30,568 nt of DNA from a virus, in the IMG/VR virus record IMGVR_UViG_3300042907_001243, positions 1 through 30,568 of that record. One strand, given 5' to 3'. Below are positions 6,491 to 14,157 of this stretch, one piece after another; positions within the stretch are counted from its first letter, which is position 1, and the number at the start of each line of letters is the position of its first letter. The notes below the pieces were generated by a model that made no database searches, was not told where the DNA came from, and was given only the letters and a program-made list of their open reading frames with translations. Both the position numbers and the translations under genes were made by a program.

Positions 6491-6977
6491 TTGTTACAAA
6501 GAAATAGGGCAATCAACAATAACTGATAGCGTTTGGTCGTTAGTTCATGACGAGAATGAATGGACAGAACACAATTCGTTTTTAGCTAAACAAATTCCAC
6601 AACACATATATCTGCAAGATCCACTACTAGCATTTTTAGCAAGCAGGCATAAATTGTTAGTTGGTATATTGATGATGCAAAACTATCAAGTTTACAACTG
6701 GCACACAGACGGTAACAGACGCTGTGGCATTAACTTATTACTGAGCGACAGCCCAAGCCATTGCTTTTTTACGGACGATCACACAGCAATAAATTCAAAT
6801 GTCGAGGAGTTGTTTTATAAGCCATCAACGTATTACGCATTTAACACAGACATAAATCATATGGTTGTTAATCTAAACAAAACAAGATACTTGTTAAGTG
6901 TCGAGATTGATGGCGGTGCTAATACAATTATTTATCATGATTTACTAAAGGAGCTAGATGAATATGCTAACGTCTAA
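6477..6977 (+). CDS. 2OG-Fe(II) dioxygenase-like protein
   Basis: This 166-residue protein shows the metal and cosubstrate signature of the family: H76-x-D78 in YNWHTDGNRRCGINLLL, a distal H128 in INHMVVN, and R137 in KTRYLLSVEI nine residues later. Spacing and the double-stranded beta-helix pattern fit a compact 2-oxoglutarate oxygenase of the kind found in tailed phages and cyanophages. The substrate is unknown; a protein or nucleotide hydroxylase is possible. The start overlaps the endolysin by 14 bp; an in-frame GTG at 6471 is the alternative. It sits unusually between endolysin and terminase genes. Confidence 0.65.
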   Translation: MLVADCYKEIGQSTITDSVWSLVHDENEWTEHNSFLAKQIPQHIYLQDPLLAFLASRHKLLVGILMMQNYQVYNWHTDGNRRCGINLLLSDSPSHCFFTDDHTAINSNVEELFYKPSTYYAFNTDINHMVVNLNKTRYLLSVEIDGGANTIIYHDLLKELDEYANV

Positions 6978-7344
6978 ACAAGAGGCTTTTGCGATATCGG
7001 TGGCTAGTGGTAAAACACAGGCTGATGCTTATCGTGATGCTTACAATGTGAAGCCAACAACAAGCCCAGCATCAGTGCAAAATAAAGCATCATTGCTAAT
7101 GAAAAAGGGTGAGGTTAGGGTTAGGGTGGAAGAATTAAAGAAACCGATCATTGAAGCATCAGGGATTACCCTTGAATCACACTTAAATCGCCTCGCACAT
7201 TTGGGGCAGAAAGCGGAAGAAGCAGAGAGTTATACAGCGGCAATATCGGCAGAGGTTGCACGCGGAAAGGTTGCCCAACTTTACACGGAGCGCGTCGAGT
7301 TAACTGGAAACTTTAATGTCGATATAAAAGTACATGGCAAATAA
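6958..7344 (+). CDS. terS: Terminase small subunit
   Basis: This 128-residue protein has an N-terminal DNA-binding region typical of Terminase_2-type small subunits: LTSKQEAFAISVASGKTQAD, AYRDAYNV, then NKASLLMKKGEVRVRVEELK, followed by an oligomerisation helix. It overlaps the terL start by 11 bp, the usual pairing. An AAAGGAG at 6947-6953 could serve ATG 6958 or ATG 6964. It recognises the packaging site and loads the large subunit. Confidence 0.85.
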   Translation: MNMLTSKQEAFAISVASGKTQADAYRDAYNVKPTTSPASVQNKASLLMKKGEVRVRVEELKKPIIEASGITLESHLNRLAHLGQKAEEAESYTAAISAEVARGKVAQLYTERVELTGNFNVDIKVHGK

Positions 7345-8602
7345 TATTAATGCTGATATAGAGATTCCATCGAAGCTATTGCCGTTTATGAGTCCTATGC
7401 GTTACAAGGTCGCTTATGGTGGCAGAGGGAGTGGTAAGAGTTGGACGGTGGCACGTTTACTTATCATTAAAGCAATTGAGAAGCCTACTCGGATATTGTG
7501 TGCTAGAGAGACACAAAACTCAATCCAAGAATCAGTCCATTTTCTGCTCAAGAAACAAATAGAAGATATGGGCTTTGCTGATCTATTCACGATTCAACAG
7601 AACCGGATAATCTGTAAGAACGGAAGTGAGTTTGTCTTTGCTGGTATTCGTCAGCAATCTATCGTTAACCTAAAATCATTTGAATCTTGCTCGATTTGTT
7701 GGGTGGAAGAAGCCCAAGTGGTCACTAGAAAATCATGGGATGCGTTAATCCCGACTATTCGCGCACCAGGCTCAGAGATTTGGATAACATTCAATCCTGA
7801 ATTAGATACGGATGAAACCTACCAGCGTTTTGTTCTTAATCAATCGGATGATTCACTGGTGGTTAAGGTCAATTACTCGGATAACTTGTGGTTTCCTGAA
7901 GAACTGGAAAAAGAGCGCATTAACTGGCTTAAACGAGATCCAGAAGGTTATAAGACCGTTTGGGGTGGAGAATGTCGTCCGGCGGTTGAGGGTGCGATTT
8001 ATGCCCAAGAGATCACCAAGCTATTGCTAGAGAAGCGTAATCATAACGCGCCTTATGATCCGATGCTTAAAGTGCATACGGTCTGGGATTTGGGCTGGAA
8101 TGACTCAATGTCTATTGCAATGGTGCAACGCTCTGGCTCTGGCGAGATTCGTATCATAGATTACATCGAAGATTCGCATAGGACATTAGATAGTTATGTC
8201 GATGAACTGCGAAACAAGTCGTACAACTGGGGAACAGATTACATTCCGCACGATGGTCGAAGCCGTGACTTTAAGTCGGGTAAATCTACTGAGGAAATGC
8301 TACAGGCGTTTGGGCGTTCGGTGTTTGTCTTGGGTCGTGATGATATCGAGGAGGGAATCAAGGTGGCTCGCATGATGTTTGGGCGTGTGTGGTTGGATAG
8401 TAAGGCCAGTATGCTATTGAATCAGCTTAAACGCTACCGAAGGACACAAAACCAATCAACTGGTACATTTGGTGCGCCTCTGCATGATGATAGCTCTCAC
8501 GGGGCTGACTGTTTCCGGTATATCGCAATGGCTGAACAGCACATGAGTAATGATTCTTGGGGTGGTGGTAAGCTTAAATATCCATCACTCAACTACAACT
8601 AA
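7334..8602 (+). CDS. terL: Terminase large subunit
   Basis: This 422-residue packaging motor and nuclease has a Walker A loop, GGRGSGKS (29-36), and a Walker B with catalytic Glu in ICWVEEAQ (121-128). It also has a coupling motif region around GSEIWITFNPE and a C-terminal RNase H-like nuclease domain beginning near VWDLGWNDS (D252), with DGRSRDFKSG and the terminal HGADCFRYIAM carrying further acidic residues. Length is normal for Terminase_3-type proteins. It cuts concatemers and pumps DNA into the prohead through the portal encoded at 9403. Confidence 0.93.
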   Translation: MANNINADIEIPSKLLPFMSPMRYKVAYGGRGSGKSWTVARLLIIKAIEKPTRILCARETQNSIQESVHFLLKKQIEDMGFADLFTIQQNRIICKNGSEFVFAGIRQQSIVNLKSFESCSICWVEEAQVVTRKSWDALIPTIRAPGSEIWITFNPELDTDETYQRFVLNQSDDSLVVKVNYSDNLWFPEELEKERINWLKRDPEGYKTVWGGECRPAVEGAIYAQEITKLLLEKRNHNAPYDPMLKVHTVWDLGWNDSMSIAMVQRSGSGEIRIIDYIEDSHRTLDSYVDELRNKSYNWGTDYIPHDGRSRDFKSGKSTEEMLQAFGRSVFVLGRDDIEEGIKVARMMFGRVWLDSKASMLLNQLKRYRRTQNQSTGTFGAPLHDDSSHGADCFRYIAMAEQHMSNDSWGGGKLKYPSLNYN

Positions 8603-8639
8603 CATTTGTTATGTTATAACATTGCAATTATGGTATAAT
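8603..8639. promoter_or_regulatory. Intergenic palindrome and extended -10 promoter candidate
   Basis: A perfect 12-bp dyad, ATGTTATAACAT (8611-8622), lies in the terL-holin gap. A TGGTATAAT extended -10 follows at 8631-8639, without a good -35. The 21-bp stretch at 8603-8623, read on the minus strand, matches 18604-18624 at 19 of 21 positions. These are two of the few non-overlapping gaps in the late region. Confidence 0.45.
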
Positions 8640-8663
8640 CGGCACAAATGGCAAGGGGTGACA

Positions 8664-8840
8664 ATGAAAGATTATTTTTTATCACGACTCAAAGAACCTT
8701 CAACCTGGCGTTCTGCTATCTGGGTGGCTACTTCCTTCGGCCTTATTGCGCTACAAGGTGAGCAAAAAGAGGCGATTATTGCCCTTGGCATGGCATTATC
8801 TGGGGCTGTTGGCATTGCTACTCCTGACAAGCTGCACTAA
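8664..8840 (+). CDS. Putative holin, two-span membrane protein
   Basis: A 58-residue protein starts at ATG 8664 after AAGGGGTGAC. Residues 15-31 and 36-54 are hydrophobic, joined by a short polar turn (GEQKEA), followed by PDKLH. The pattern SRLKEPSTWRSAIWVATSFG resembles small phage membrane proteins annotated as holins beside lysis genes. It would permeabilise the inner membrane to release the endolysin encoded at 6029. The gene overlaps a lipoprotein ORF in another frame. Confidence 0.6.
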   Translation: MKDYFLSRLKEPSTWRSAIWVATSFGLIALQGEQKEAIIALGMALSGAVGIATPDKLH

Positions 8841-8943
8841 GTTGAATTGCACGCCTAATCTTGCTGAAATCAATACATACACGTTTCAATCCAAACCGGA
8901 TGGGGCGTTACTATCCATCAACTGTCGGGAGATAGCTGAATGA
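8758..8943 (+). CDS. Small putative lipoprotein overlapping the holin gene
   Basis: A 61-residue ORF starts at GTG and overlaps the holin-like gene by 83 bp in another frame. The N-terminus is KKRR followed by a hydrophobic run ending in the lipobox LLTSC, so the mature lipoprotein would be about 36 residues with three cysteines. Overlapping small lipoproteins in lysis cassettes are often outer-membrane spanins (Rz1-like), but an inner-membrane partner is not clearly identifiable here. The start is uncertain; an in-frame TTG lies at 8746 and no Shine-Dalgarno is well placed for either. Confidence 0.45.
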   Translation: MSKKRRLLPLAWHYLGLLALLLLTSCTKLNCTPNLAEINTYTFQSKPDGALLSINCREIAE

Positions 8944-9176
8944 AAGTTAAACAGATAGCCATCTCAACATTATCAAAATTAATATTGGGCGGTGACTTGT
9001 GGGAACACGTCAGGCATTTAGTCTCAACGATTGATGCTAATAGCAAACTCACAGGCTCTCAGAAGCACAAGTCCGTAGCGGCTGATCTTAAAGCCATTTT
9101 TTCAGACGTGGGTTCGGCGCTCTTAAATTTAGCAATTGAGTTGGCTCTTTTTTGGATTCGCGGTGTTAGAGCATGA
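8940..9176 (+). CDS. Small phage protein of the lysis cluster
   Basis: A 78-residue protein whose ATG overlaps the lipoprotein stop, with GGGAG 8 nt upstream in a small hairpin loop. The central part LTGSQKHKSVAADLKAIF is polar and helical, and the C-terminal SALLNLAIELALFWIRG is hydrophobic enough to contact the membrane. Similar small proteins occur next to holins in phages, but I cannot name a family with certainty. It overlaps the next gene by 4 bp. Confidence 0.55.
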   Translation: MKVKQIAISTLSKLILGGDLWEHVRHLVSTIDANSKLTGSQKHKSVAADLKAIFSDVGSALLNLAIELALFWIRGVRA

Positions 9177-9403
9177 CCGATCTTGAAGAGATAAAAACCA
9201 TCCTTAGCGATTTAAAAGCCCACCATCTCGCCTTAAATGAAACGCATGAAGCTCATCATGAATGGGTGCAAGAACAAATCGAAAAAGACCGCGCCAAGAA
9301 AGAAATGATGTGGGAGATTGCTAAATCAGTCGCTCAGTGGTCAGTCATCGGGATGCTGGGCGGTTTTATCTACTACATTCAAAACGGTCACTGGAGCGCT
9401 TAA
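9173..9403 (+). CDS. Small protein with C-terminal membrane helix
   Basis: A 76-residue protein with a long charged helical N-terminus (residues 1-45, rich in Glu, Lys and His, likely coiled coil) and one C-terminal transmembrane segment, WSVIGMLGGFIYYIQNG. It starts in an ATGA overlap and ends in a TAATG overlap with the portal gene. The topology fits a lysis accessory protein, possibly antiholin or holin-like. No specific family is recognised. Confidence 0.55.
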   Translation: MTDLEEIKTILSDLKAHHLALNETHEAHHEWVQEQIEKDRAKKEMMWEIAKSVAQWSVIGMLGGFIYYIQNGHWSA

Positions 9404-11460
9404 TGTCTGCAATGACGGATGACAAACTCAAAGCGCTCACCGACCAAGAGATCAAGCAATCACTGGGTTATGGCTCTGGCAAGTTAACCAACGACCGCAC
9501 GAAAGCCCTGCAATACTACTACGCGGAGCCGATCGGTGATCTAGCACCACCATCAATTGACGGACGTTCAGCAGTCGTTGATACGTCAGTTATGGATACG
9601 GTTGAATGGATGCTGCCAAGTCTGCTCAAGATATTTGCAGGCGGTGACAAGGTCGTTGAGTTCGAGGCGAAATCGGAGGGCTTCGAGGAGCAAGAGGATC
9701 ATATTACTGAGTACATCGGTCGGCATGTTTTCTATGTCCAAAATCATGGCTTTCAAATCCTGCATACTTGGTTTAAAGATGCGCTACTCGCTAAGAATGG
9801 CATTATTAAAGTCTGGTGGGATAAAACCCAAGACGAAATGCGTGAGGACTATACCGGCTTAAATGACGTTGAACTGGGTATGCTGCTGGAAGATAAGCAC
9901 GTTGAGCCGATTGAACACTCAGCTAGTCAAGATCCCATGACCGGCGAACAGCTCCATGATATTGCCGTTAAGCGTGTCGTTGATAAAGGCTTTTGCCGGA
10001 TAGAGAACGTACCGCCTGAAGAATTTTTAATCTCTCGTCGTGCCAAGAACTGCGAAGATGCACCTTTTGTCGCTCATCGATTTGAACGGACGATTGGACA
10101 GCTTAAAGAGGCGGGTTACGAGAATGTTGACAATCTAAGTAGTGATGAGAATGATGGGGCATTTGGCTCTGAACGTGTCTCTCGCAAGATGCAGAATGAT
10201 GAATCACCTTATCTGGGAGGTCGTGGATCACAAGAGAATGGCGATCCGTCAAGTCGCGTTGTCTGGGTCACTGAGTGTTATCTCAAGGTTGATTATGATG
10301 GTGACGGTATTCCGGAGTGGCGAAAGGTCGTTCGTGCCGGCAATCAGATTTTAGAGAATATCGAGTGTGATGGTCAGCCTTTTATCTCTTTAACACCGGT
10401 ACCCATCCCGCATCAATTCTTTGGGTTATCAGTCGCTGATCTGGCAATGGAATCACAACGCACAAAGACCAGCTTAATGCGTGCGTTGATAGACAATCTT
10501 TATTTGACCGTTAATGGTCGCACCTGGGCGCTGGAAGGTCAGGTTAATCTTGATGACTTACTGACCTCAAGACCGGGCGGCATTGTCCGGGTTAAATCAC
10601 CCAATGCAGTCGGACCTATGCAGGCGGGTGGTGGTGACTTAACGTCTGCTATGTCTATGCTGGATTATGTCGACATTCAGCGTGGTAACCGTACTGGCTT
10701 TACCAGTGAGACGCAGGGCGGTAACGCTAACGCGATCAATCATACAGCGACCGGCATGAACATCATTACTAATCGTGCTGATATGCGGATTGAATTGATT
10801 GCAAGAAACTTTGCAGAGAATGGCGTTAAGCAACTATTTTTAAAGATTTTAGAGTTAATCTCAAAATATCAAGACAAAGCCGAGCGCATAAAAGCAACAG
10901 GCGGCTGGGTCGATATTGATCCTCGTGAATGGAAGAATCAGTTTCATTTGTCGGTTAACGTGGGTCTGGGTACAGGTAACAAAGATCAGATTATCCAAAA
11001 CCTTAACGCTTTAGGCGCTGCAATGGGTCAAGCGGCTCAAGCTGGGGTTGTTAAGCCTGAGAATGTCTATAAAGCGGGTGTTAAGCTGGCTGAAACGCTA
11101 GGGTTTAGTAATCCTGAACAATACTTTACTGATCCAGCAACGCAGCCCCCACCAGAAGAAAAGCCAGATCCTCAAATTGAGACAGCCAAAGCGATGATGG
11201 AGATTGAGCGCCTAAAAACAGAGGCCAAGATCGCTCAAGATCAACAAAAACTCGAAGCAGACATACAAATGAAGCGTGAGGAATTGGCGGCTAAGTACGG
11301 CCTCATGACCGAGGAAATGAATCACAAAGTTATCATGGGCCAAGCAGGAAATAACAATGGACTCTACGCAAGAGCTATACCGCAGTCAACAAGTGGAGGC
11401 GCTGGTCAACAGCCCGCTATTCCAGGAAGCGTTCAAGCACCTGGACAACCTTTATTTTGA
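9403..11460 (+). CDS. Portal protein
   Basis: This 685-residue protein starts at ATG 9403 in a TAATG overlap; an upstream in-frame start at 9337 lies inside the preceding gene and is unlikely. Residues ~1-60 are the polar lead-in (SLGYGSGKLTNDRTKALQYY). The core contains PPSIDGRSAVVDTSVMDTVE, VWWDKTQDE, PPEEFLISRRAK, and PHQFFGLSVADLAME before the long helices, all typical of podoviral portal proteins. The last ~80 residues are charged coiled coil. It forms the dodecameric vertex ring on which terminase docks and the tail assembles. Order after terminase and before scaffold and capsid supports this. Confidence 0.88.
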   Translation: MSAMTDDKLKALTDQEIKQSLGYGSGKLTNDRTKALQYYYAEPIGDLAPPSIDGRSAVVDTSVMDTVEWMLPSLLKIFAGGDKVVEFEAKSEGFEEQEDHITEYIGRHVFYVQNHGFQILHTWFKDALLAKNGIIKVWWDKTQDEMREDYTGLNDVELGMLLEDKHVEPIEHSASQDPMTGEQLHDIAVKRVVDKGFCRIENVPPEEFLISRRAKNCEDAPFVAHRFERTIGQLKEAGYENVDNLSSDENDGAFGSERVSRKMQNDESPYLGGRGSQENGDPSSRVVWVTECYLKVDYDGDGIPEWRKVVRAGNQILENIECDGQPFISLTPVPIPHQFFGLSVADLAMESQRTKTSLMRALIDNLYLTVNGRTWALEGQVNLDDLLTSRPGGIVRVKSPNAVGPMQAGGGDLTSAMSMLDYVDIQRGNRTGFTSETQGGNANAINHTATGMNIITNRADMRIELIARNFAENGVKQLFLKILELISKYQDKAERIKATGGWVDIDPREWKNQFHLSVNVGLGTGNKDQIIQNLNALGAAMGQAAQAGVVKPENVYKAGVKLAETLGFSNPEQYFTDPATQPPPEEKPDPQIETAKAMMEIERLKTEAKIAQDQQKLEADIQMKREELAAKYGLMTEEMNHKVIMGQAGNNNGLYARAIPQSTSGGAGQQPAIPGSVQAPGQPLF

Positions 11461-11608
11461 TGAATGGCTGAATAATTCAGAATTAACGAGAGAAGAACGA
11501 GAAGAAATATGGCGACAATTAAAATCCATGCAGCACCTGAAACGCTTCTTCCAAACAGTGTTGGAACAAGGGGTGCAAGCAGTAACAGCCCTGAATTTGA
11601 ATCATTGA
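11357..11608 (+). CDS. Small phage protein overlapping the portal gene
   Basis: This 83-residue protein overlaps the portal 3' end by 104 bp. AGGA lies 11 nt before the ATG. The sequence EREEIWRQLKSMQHLKRFFQ followed by TVLEQG is the helical hallmark of a short protein often encoded just after portal genes in podoviruses. The function is unknown, possibly head assembly. A shorter ORF of uncertain status overlaps its 3' end. Confidence 0.6.
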   Translation: MDSTQELYRSQQVEALVNSPLFQEAFKHLDNLYFDEWLNNSELTREEREEIWRQLKSMQHLKRFFQTVLEQGVQAVTALNLNH

Positions 11609-11778
11609 TCGAGTTTTGCAAAGCGGCTGAACTTGATAATGCTGCGCTAAGAATTTTAGAAGTCATAACTGATGATGTGACCTCACCCGAATTTGTCAGA
11701 CTGAAATATTCTTATCCAGCGGTAACGATAGGTGTTCCAGGCTACAAAGATAGCAAAGATAAAGTAGTAAAAATGTAG
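11509..11778 (+). CDS. Uncertain small ORF between portal and scaffold
   Basis: An 89-residue ORF overlaps the preceding gene by 100 bp in another frame but alone covers 11609-11778. The unique part, EFCKAAELDNAALRILEVIT, then PAVTIGVPGYKDSKDK, reads like real protein. A TTG at 11605 overlapping the upstream stop would give a 57-residue version with no large overlap. No family recognised. The product is probably real, but its start is unresolved. Confidence 0.4.
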   Translation: MATIKIHAAPETLLPNSVGTRGASSNSPEFESLIEFCKAAELDNAALRILEVITDDVTSPEFVRLKYSYPAVTIGVPGYKDSKDKVVKM

Positions 11779-11781
11779 GCA

Positions 11782-11819
11782 TGTCGTGAGACACCCTTAA
11801 TCAATGTCGTGATGACATT
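11782..11819 (+). promoter_or_regulatory. Two small hairpins upstream of scaffold gene
   Basis: TGTC-GTGA-GACA (11782-11793) is a 4-bp stem with a GNRA tetraloop. AATGTC-GTGAT-GACATT (803-819 of this kilobase, i.e. 11803-11819) is a 6-bp stem. Both lie between the previous stop and the scaffold start. Related hairpins precede other head genes and the DGR target gene. Confidence 0.5.
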
Positions 11820-11841
11820 ACAATCCCAAGCAGGAAATATT

Positions 11842-12780
11842 ATGGAACAAGAAGCTACCCAGCTAGATCAGGGCGCAGAAATACAACAAGATTCTGGTAA
11901 TACCGGAAGCGATGATGCCTCGTTGTTGTCGGCATTTTTGGCGCAAGAAAATGATTCAAGTAACGGTATAGAAGCCGCATCCAGTGACATACCTGCCACT
12001 CAAGATGACGCTCCTAGTCAGTCAGTTGATAATTTTACCGTCAAAATCAATGGAGAAGAAAAGCAAGTTACTCGTGACGAGTTGATCGCTAACTATCAAA
12101 AAGGCGAGGCCTCAAGCCAAAAGTTTGAAGAAGCCGCAAATTTACGACGTGAAGTAGAGCAACAAAAAGCCGCGACTAATCAGCAACATTCGATATTGCA
12201 AAACGCTATCAATCATTTCAGGCAGACAGCGAATCAGTGGGCGCAAGAAGGGCAACCGGATTGGGCAAACCTACTGGAAAACAATCCGCATGAATATTTG
12301 AGGCAAAAAGAAGTATTCGCAGCAAGACAAGAGGAATTTGGGAAAGCACAGGCTGCTCAGGCATACCTGGACCAACAAAATCAGTCTCAGCAAAACGAAT
12401 ACATGGCGCAACATTTAGCGTCTGAGAGCGCAAAACTGCTGGATATTATTCCAGAATGGAAAGACATAGGTCATCGTGAACGTGAGGAGCAAGAGTTAGT
12501 TAAGTATTTAACTGGCAAGGGCTATACACGCGATGAAATGGCTAACCTTAATCAATCCAAAGCTTCCAACATATCACTTGTCTTAAATGCTATGCGATAT
12601 GAAAAGCTAGTGGCGCAATCAAAGACAGCGGCTAAACAAGTGCAAAACCTACCACCACGCATTGAGCGTGCTGGGGTAACTAATCAGGGTAGTTCAGGAC
12701 GCGCAGAAGCTATGCAGCGACTCTCTAGGTCTGGTTCAATTTCTGATGCAACTGACGCGTTTGCGGCTTTGTTCGGATAA
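11842..12780 (+). CDS. Scaffolding protein
   Basis: This 312-residue protein is acidic and Gln/Glu/Ala-rich with long coiled-coil stretches. It lies directly between portal and major capsid genes, the position of phage scaffolds. The N-terminal ~75 residues are disordered and Asp/Ser-rich; VDNFTVKINGEEKQVTRDEL (~67-86) is a short globular motif seen in podoviral scaffolds; a Gln-rich coiled region follows, and the C-terminus is basic and helical (SGRAEAMQRLSRSGSISDAT), fitting capsid-protein binding. ATG 11842, with AGGA about 8 nt upstream, is preferred over GTG 11809 or ATG 11812, which fall inside a hairpin. Confidence 0.8.
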   Translation: MEQEATQLDQGAEIQQDSGNTGSDDASLLSAFLAQENDSSNGIEAASSDIPATQDDAPSQSVDNFTVKINGEEKQVTRDELIANYQKGEASSQKFEEAANLRREVEQQKAATNQQHSILQNAINHFRQTANQWAQEGQPDWANLLENNPHEYLRQKEVFAARQEEFGKAQAAQAYLDQQNQSQQNEYMAQHLASESAKLLDIIPEWKDIGHREREEQELVKYLTGKGYTRDEMANLNQSKASNISLVLNAMRYEKLVAQSKTAAKQVQNLPPRIERAGVTNQGSSGRAEAMQRLSRSGSISDATDAFAALFG

Positions 12781-12783
12781 TCA

Positions 12784-12795
12784 TGTCGAAAGACA
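12784..12795 (+). promoter_or_regulatory. GNRA-loop hairpin upstream of capsid gene
   Basis: TGTC-GAAA-GACA is a 4-bp stem closing a GAAA tetraloop in the 38-bp gap before the major capsid gene. The Shine-Dalgarno GCAGG lies further downstream, so the loop here does not itself carry the ribosome site, unlike at 13842 and 24427. Confidence 0.5.
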
Positions 12796-12818
12796 CAACT
12801 AATTTAGCAGGTATATAA

Positions 12819-13802
12819 ATGGCAATAGTAACAGGAACCTATCAAACGTTCCAAACCAAGGGTATTAAAGAAGATTTGGCAGATATCATCTACCGAATCA
12901 CCCCAACCAAGACTCCTTTTCTTTCAGCAATTCCGAAAGTAAAAGCTTCCAATACTTTTCACGAATGGCAAACTCAAGACTTGGCGGCTGTTACTGCCAA
13001 TGCTCAAATTGAAGGGGATGATGTATCAACCTTTGGTGCGGTCACGCCTACCGTTCGTTTAGGTAACTACACACAGATCTCTACTAAAAACGTGGTTATC
13101 TCTGGCACTAACCAAGCGGTTAAGTCCGCTGGTCGTAACAATGAAATGTCTTATCAGTTAAGCCTTAAATCGGCTGAGTTGAAGCGCGACATGGAAGCGG
13201 CTTTGTGTTCATCAGCTAATGGTGTTGCGGGTGCAGTTTCTAACGCTGGTAACTCCGCTGCTCATGCTGGCTCTACTTCTGCGGCTCGTCAGCTAAGAGG
13301 CTTGGAAGGTTGGATCGCTACTAACGTCGATTTAGGCGCTACCGGTGTAGCTCCTGTTTACACAATGGGATCTTGGGCAGCTCCAAGTGACGGTACTGCT
13401 AGAGCTTTTACTGAAACTCAGTTAAAGAACGCATTGCAGCTTGCTTATGCTCAAGGTGGCGAACCTGATTTAATCATGGTTGGTCCTGGTCAAAAACAAA
13501 CTTTCTCAACTTTCACAGGCGGTTCAACCCGTTTTGATAAAGCTGAAGATAAGTCTGTCACAGCGGCTGTTGATGTTTATATCTCAGACTTTGGTACGCT
13601 TCAAGTGGTTCCTAATAGGTTCCAGCGCACAAGAACAGCGTTTATCTTGGAAACTGAAAAATGGGCATTGGCTACACTAAGAAGTTTTGACACTGTTGAC
13701 CTAGCAAAAACTGGTGACGCAGAGAAAAAGCTGATTACGGTTGAATACACGCTTGAATCTCGTCAAGAGAAAGCGTCTGCTGCTGTAAAAGACTTGTTGT
13801 AG
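12819..13802 (+). CDS. Major capsid protein, SU10/BPP-1 type
   Basis: This 327-residue protein has the length of the BPP-1/SU10 (DUF5309-like) capsid family. Characteristic parts are the start MAIVTGTYQTFQTKGIKEDL, ITPTKTPFLSAIPK (~27-40), the FHEWQTQDLA stretch, NYTQISTKNVVISGTNQAVK (~85-104), and the C-terminal TLESRQEKASAAVKDLL. It is an HK97-fold subunit, which in BPP-1 has a permuted topology. It follows the scaffold gene and precedes a probable decoration protein. Confidence 0.88.
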   Translation: MAIVTGTYQTFQTKGIKEDLADIIYRITPTKTPFLSAIPKVKASNTFHEWQTQDLAAVTANAQIEGDDVSTFGAVTPTVRLGNYTQISTKNVVISGTNQAVKSAGRNNEMSYQLSLKSAELKRDMEAALCSSANGVAGAVSNAGNSAAHAGSTSAARQLRGLEGWIATNVDLGATGVAPVYTMGSWAAPSDGTARAFTETQLKNALQLAYAQGGEPDLIMVGPGQKQTFSTFTGGSTRFDKAEDKSVTAAVDVYISDFGTLQVVPNRFQRTRTAFILETEKWALATLRSFDTVDLAKTGDAEKKLITVEYTLESRQEKASAAVKDLL

Positions 13803-13810
13803 ACTTAACC

Positions 13811-13835
13811 TGAGTGGGTGTAAAAAGCCCACTCA
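13811..13835 (+). other. Strong intergenic stem-loop after the capsid gene
   Basis: TGAGTGGG (13811-13818) pairs perfectly with CCCACTCA (13828-13835) across a 9-nt A-rich loop. No T-run follows (ACCTACTG), so it is not a standard rho-independent terminator. Protection of the abundant capsid message from 3' decay, or partial termination, is a reasonable guess. Confidence 0.6.
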
Positions 13836-13841
13836 ACCTAC

Positions 13842-13853
13842 TGTCGGGAGACA
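13842..13853 (+). promoter_or_regulatory. GNRA-loop hairpin containing the ribosome-binding site
   Basis: TGTC-GGGA-GACA closes a GNRA-type tetraloop, and the GGGAG in the loop and stem is the Shine-Dalgarno sequence for the ATG at 13858 (7-nt spacing). Folding of this small stem could therefore modulate translation of the downstream gene. Confidence 0.5.
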
Positions 13854-13857
13854 CTAG

Positions 13858-14157
13858 ATGATTGATGATGCCATCCAAATTCAAGCAGTCGGAGTCAGCC
13901 TAACCACAGGCGCTGCTTCTGTTAATGCGACTATCCCTAATACGGCTAGTGCAACCAAACCTAATTATATTCGTATCTGTGTCACTGCCAACTGTTTCGT
14001 GAAGATCGGCGCTGCTGGTGTAGTCGCAACGGGTAACGATATATTAATGAATCCAGCCGATTGCCTGATTTTAAAGGTATCGGGAAATACCACGATTGCT
14101 GCGATTCAACAAGCTGCTGGCGGTATTTGTAACATCACCGCACTGGAAGATTTGTAA
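13858..14157 (+). CDS. Putative head decoration (cement) protein
   Basis: This 99-residue protein is predicted to be all beta, with repeated alternating segments (IQIQAVGVSLTTGAASVNAT, YIRICVTANCFVKIG, CLILKVSGNTTIAAIQ). Its position directly after the capsid gene is where BPP-1-like podoviruses encode a small capsid-stabilising protein. No family hallmark is certain, so the role rests on position and fold impression. The start has a well-placed GGGAG. Confidence 0.5.
   Translation: MIDDAIQIQAVGVSLTTGAASVNATIPNTASATKPNYIRICVTANCFVKIGAAGVVATGNDILMNPADCLILKVSGNTTIAAIQQAAGGICNITALEDL

Noticed and set aside
9337-9402. Upstream start for the portal gene
   Set aside because: The extra 22 codons lie within the preceding gene, and ATG 9403 gives the usual stop-start overlap.
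11433-11666. Minus-strand frame with hydrophobic segments
   Set aside because: It is a shadow of rightward genes, with no ribosome site and no leftward operon there.
13811-13835. Rho-independent terminator after the capsid gene
   Set aside because: There is no T-run after the stem, and late genes continue directly downstream. It was kept only as a stem-loop.
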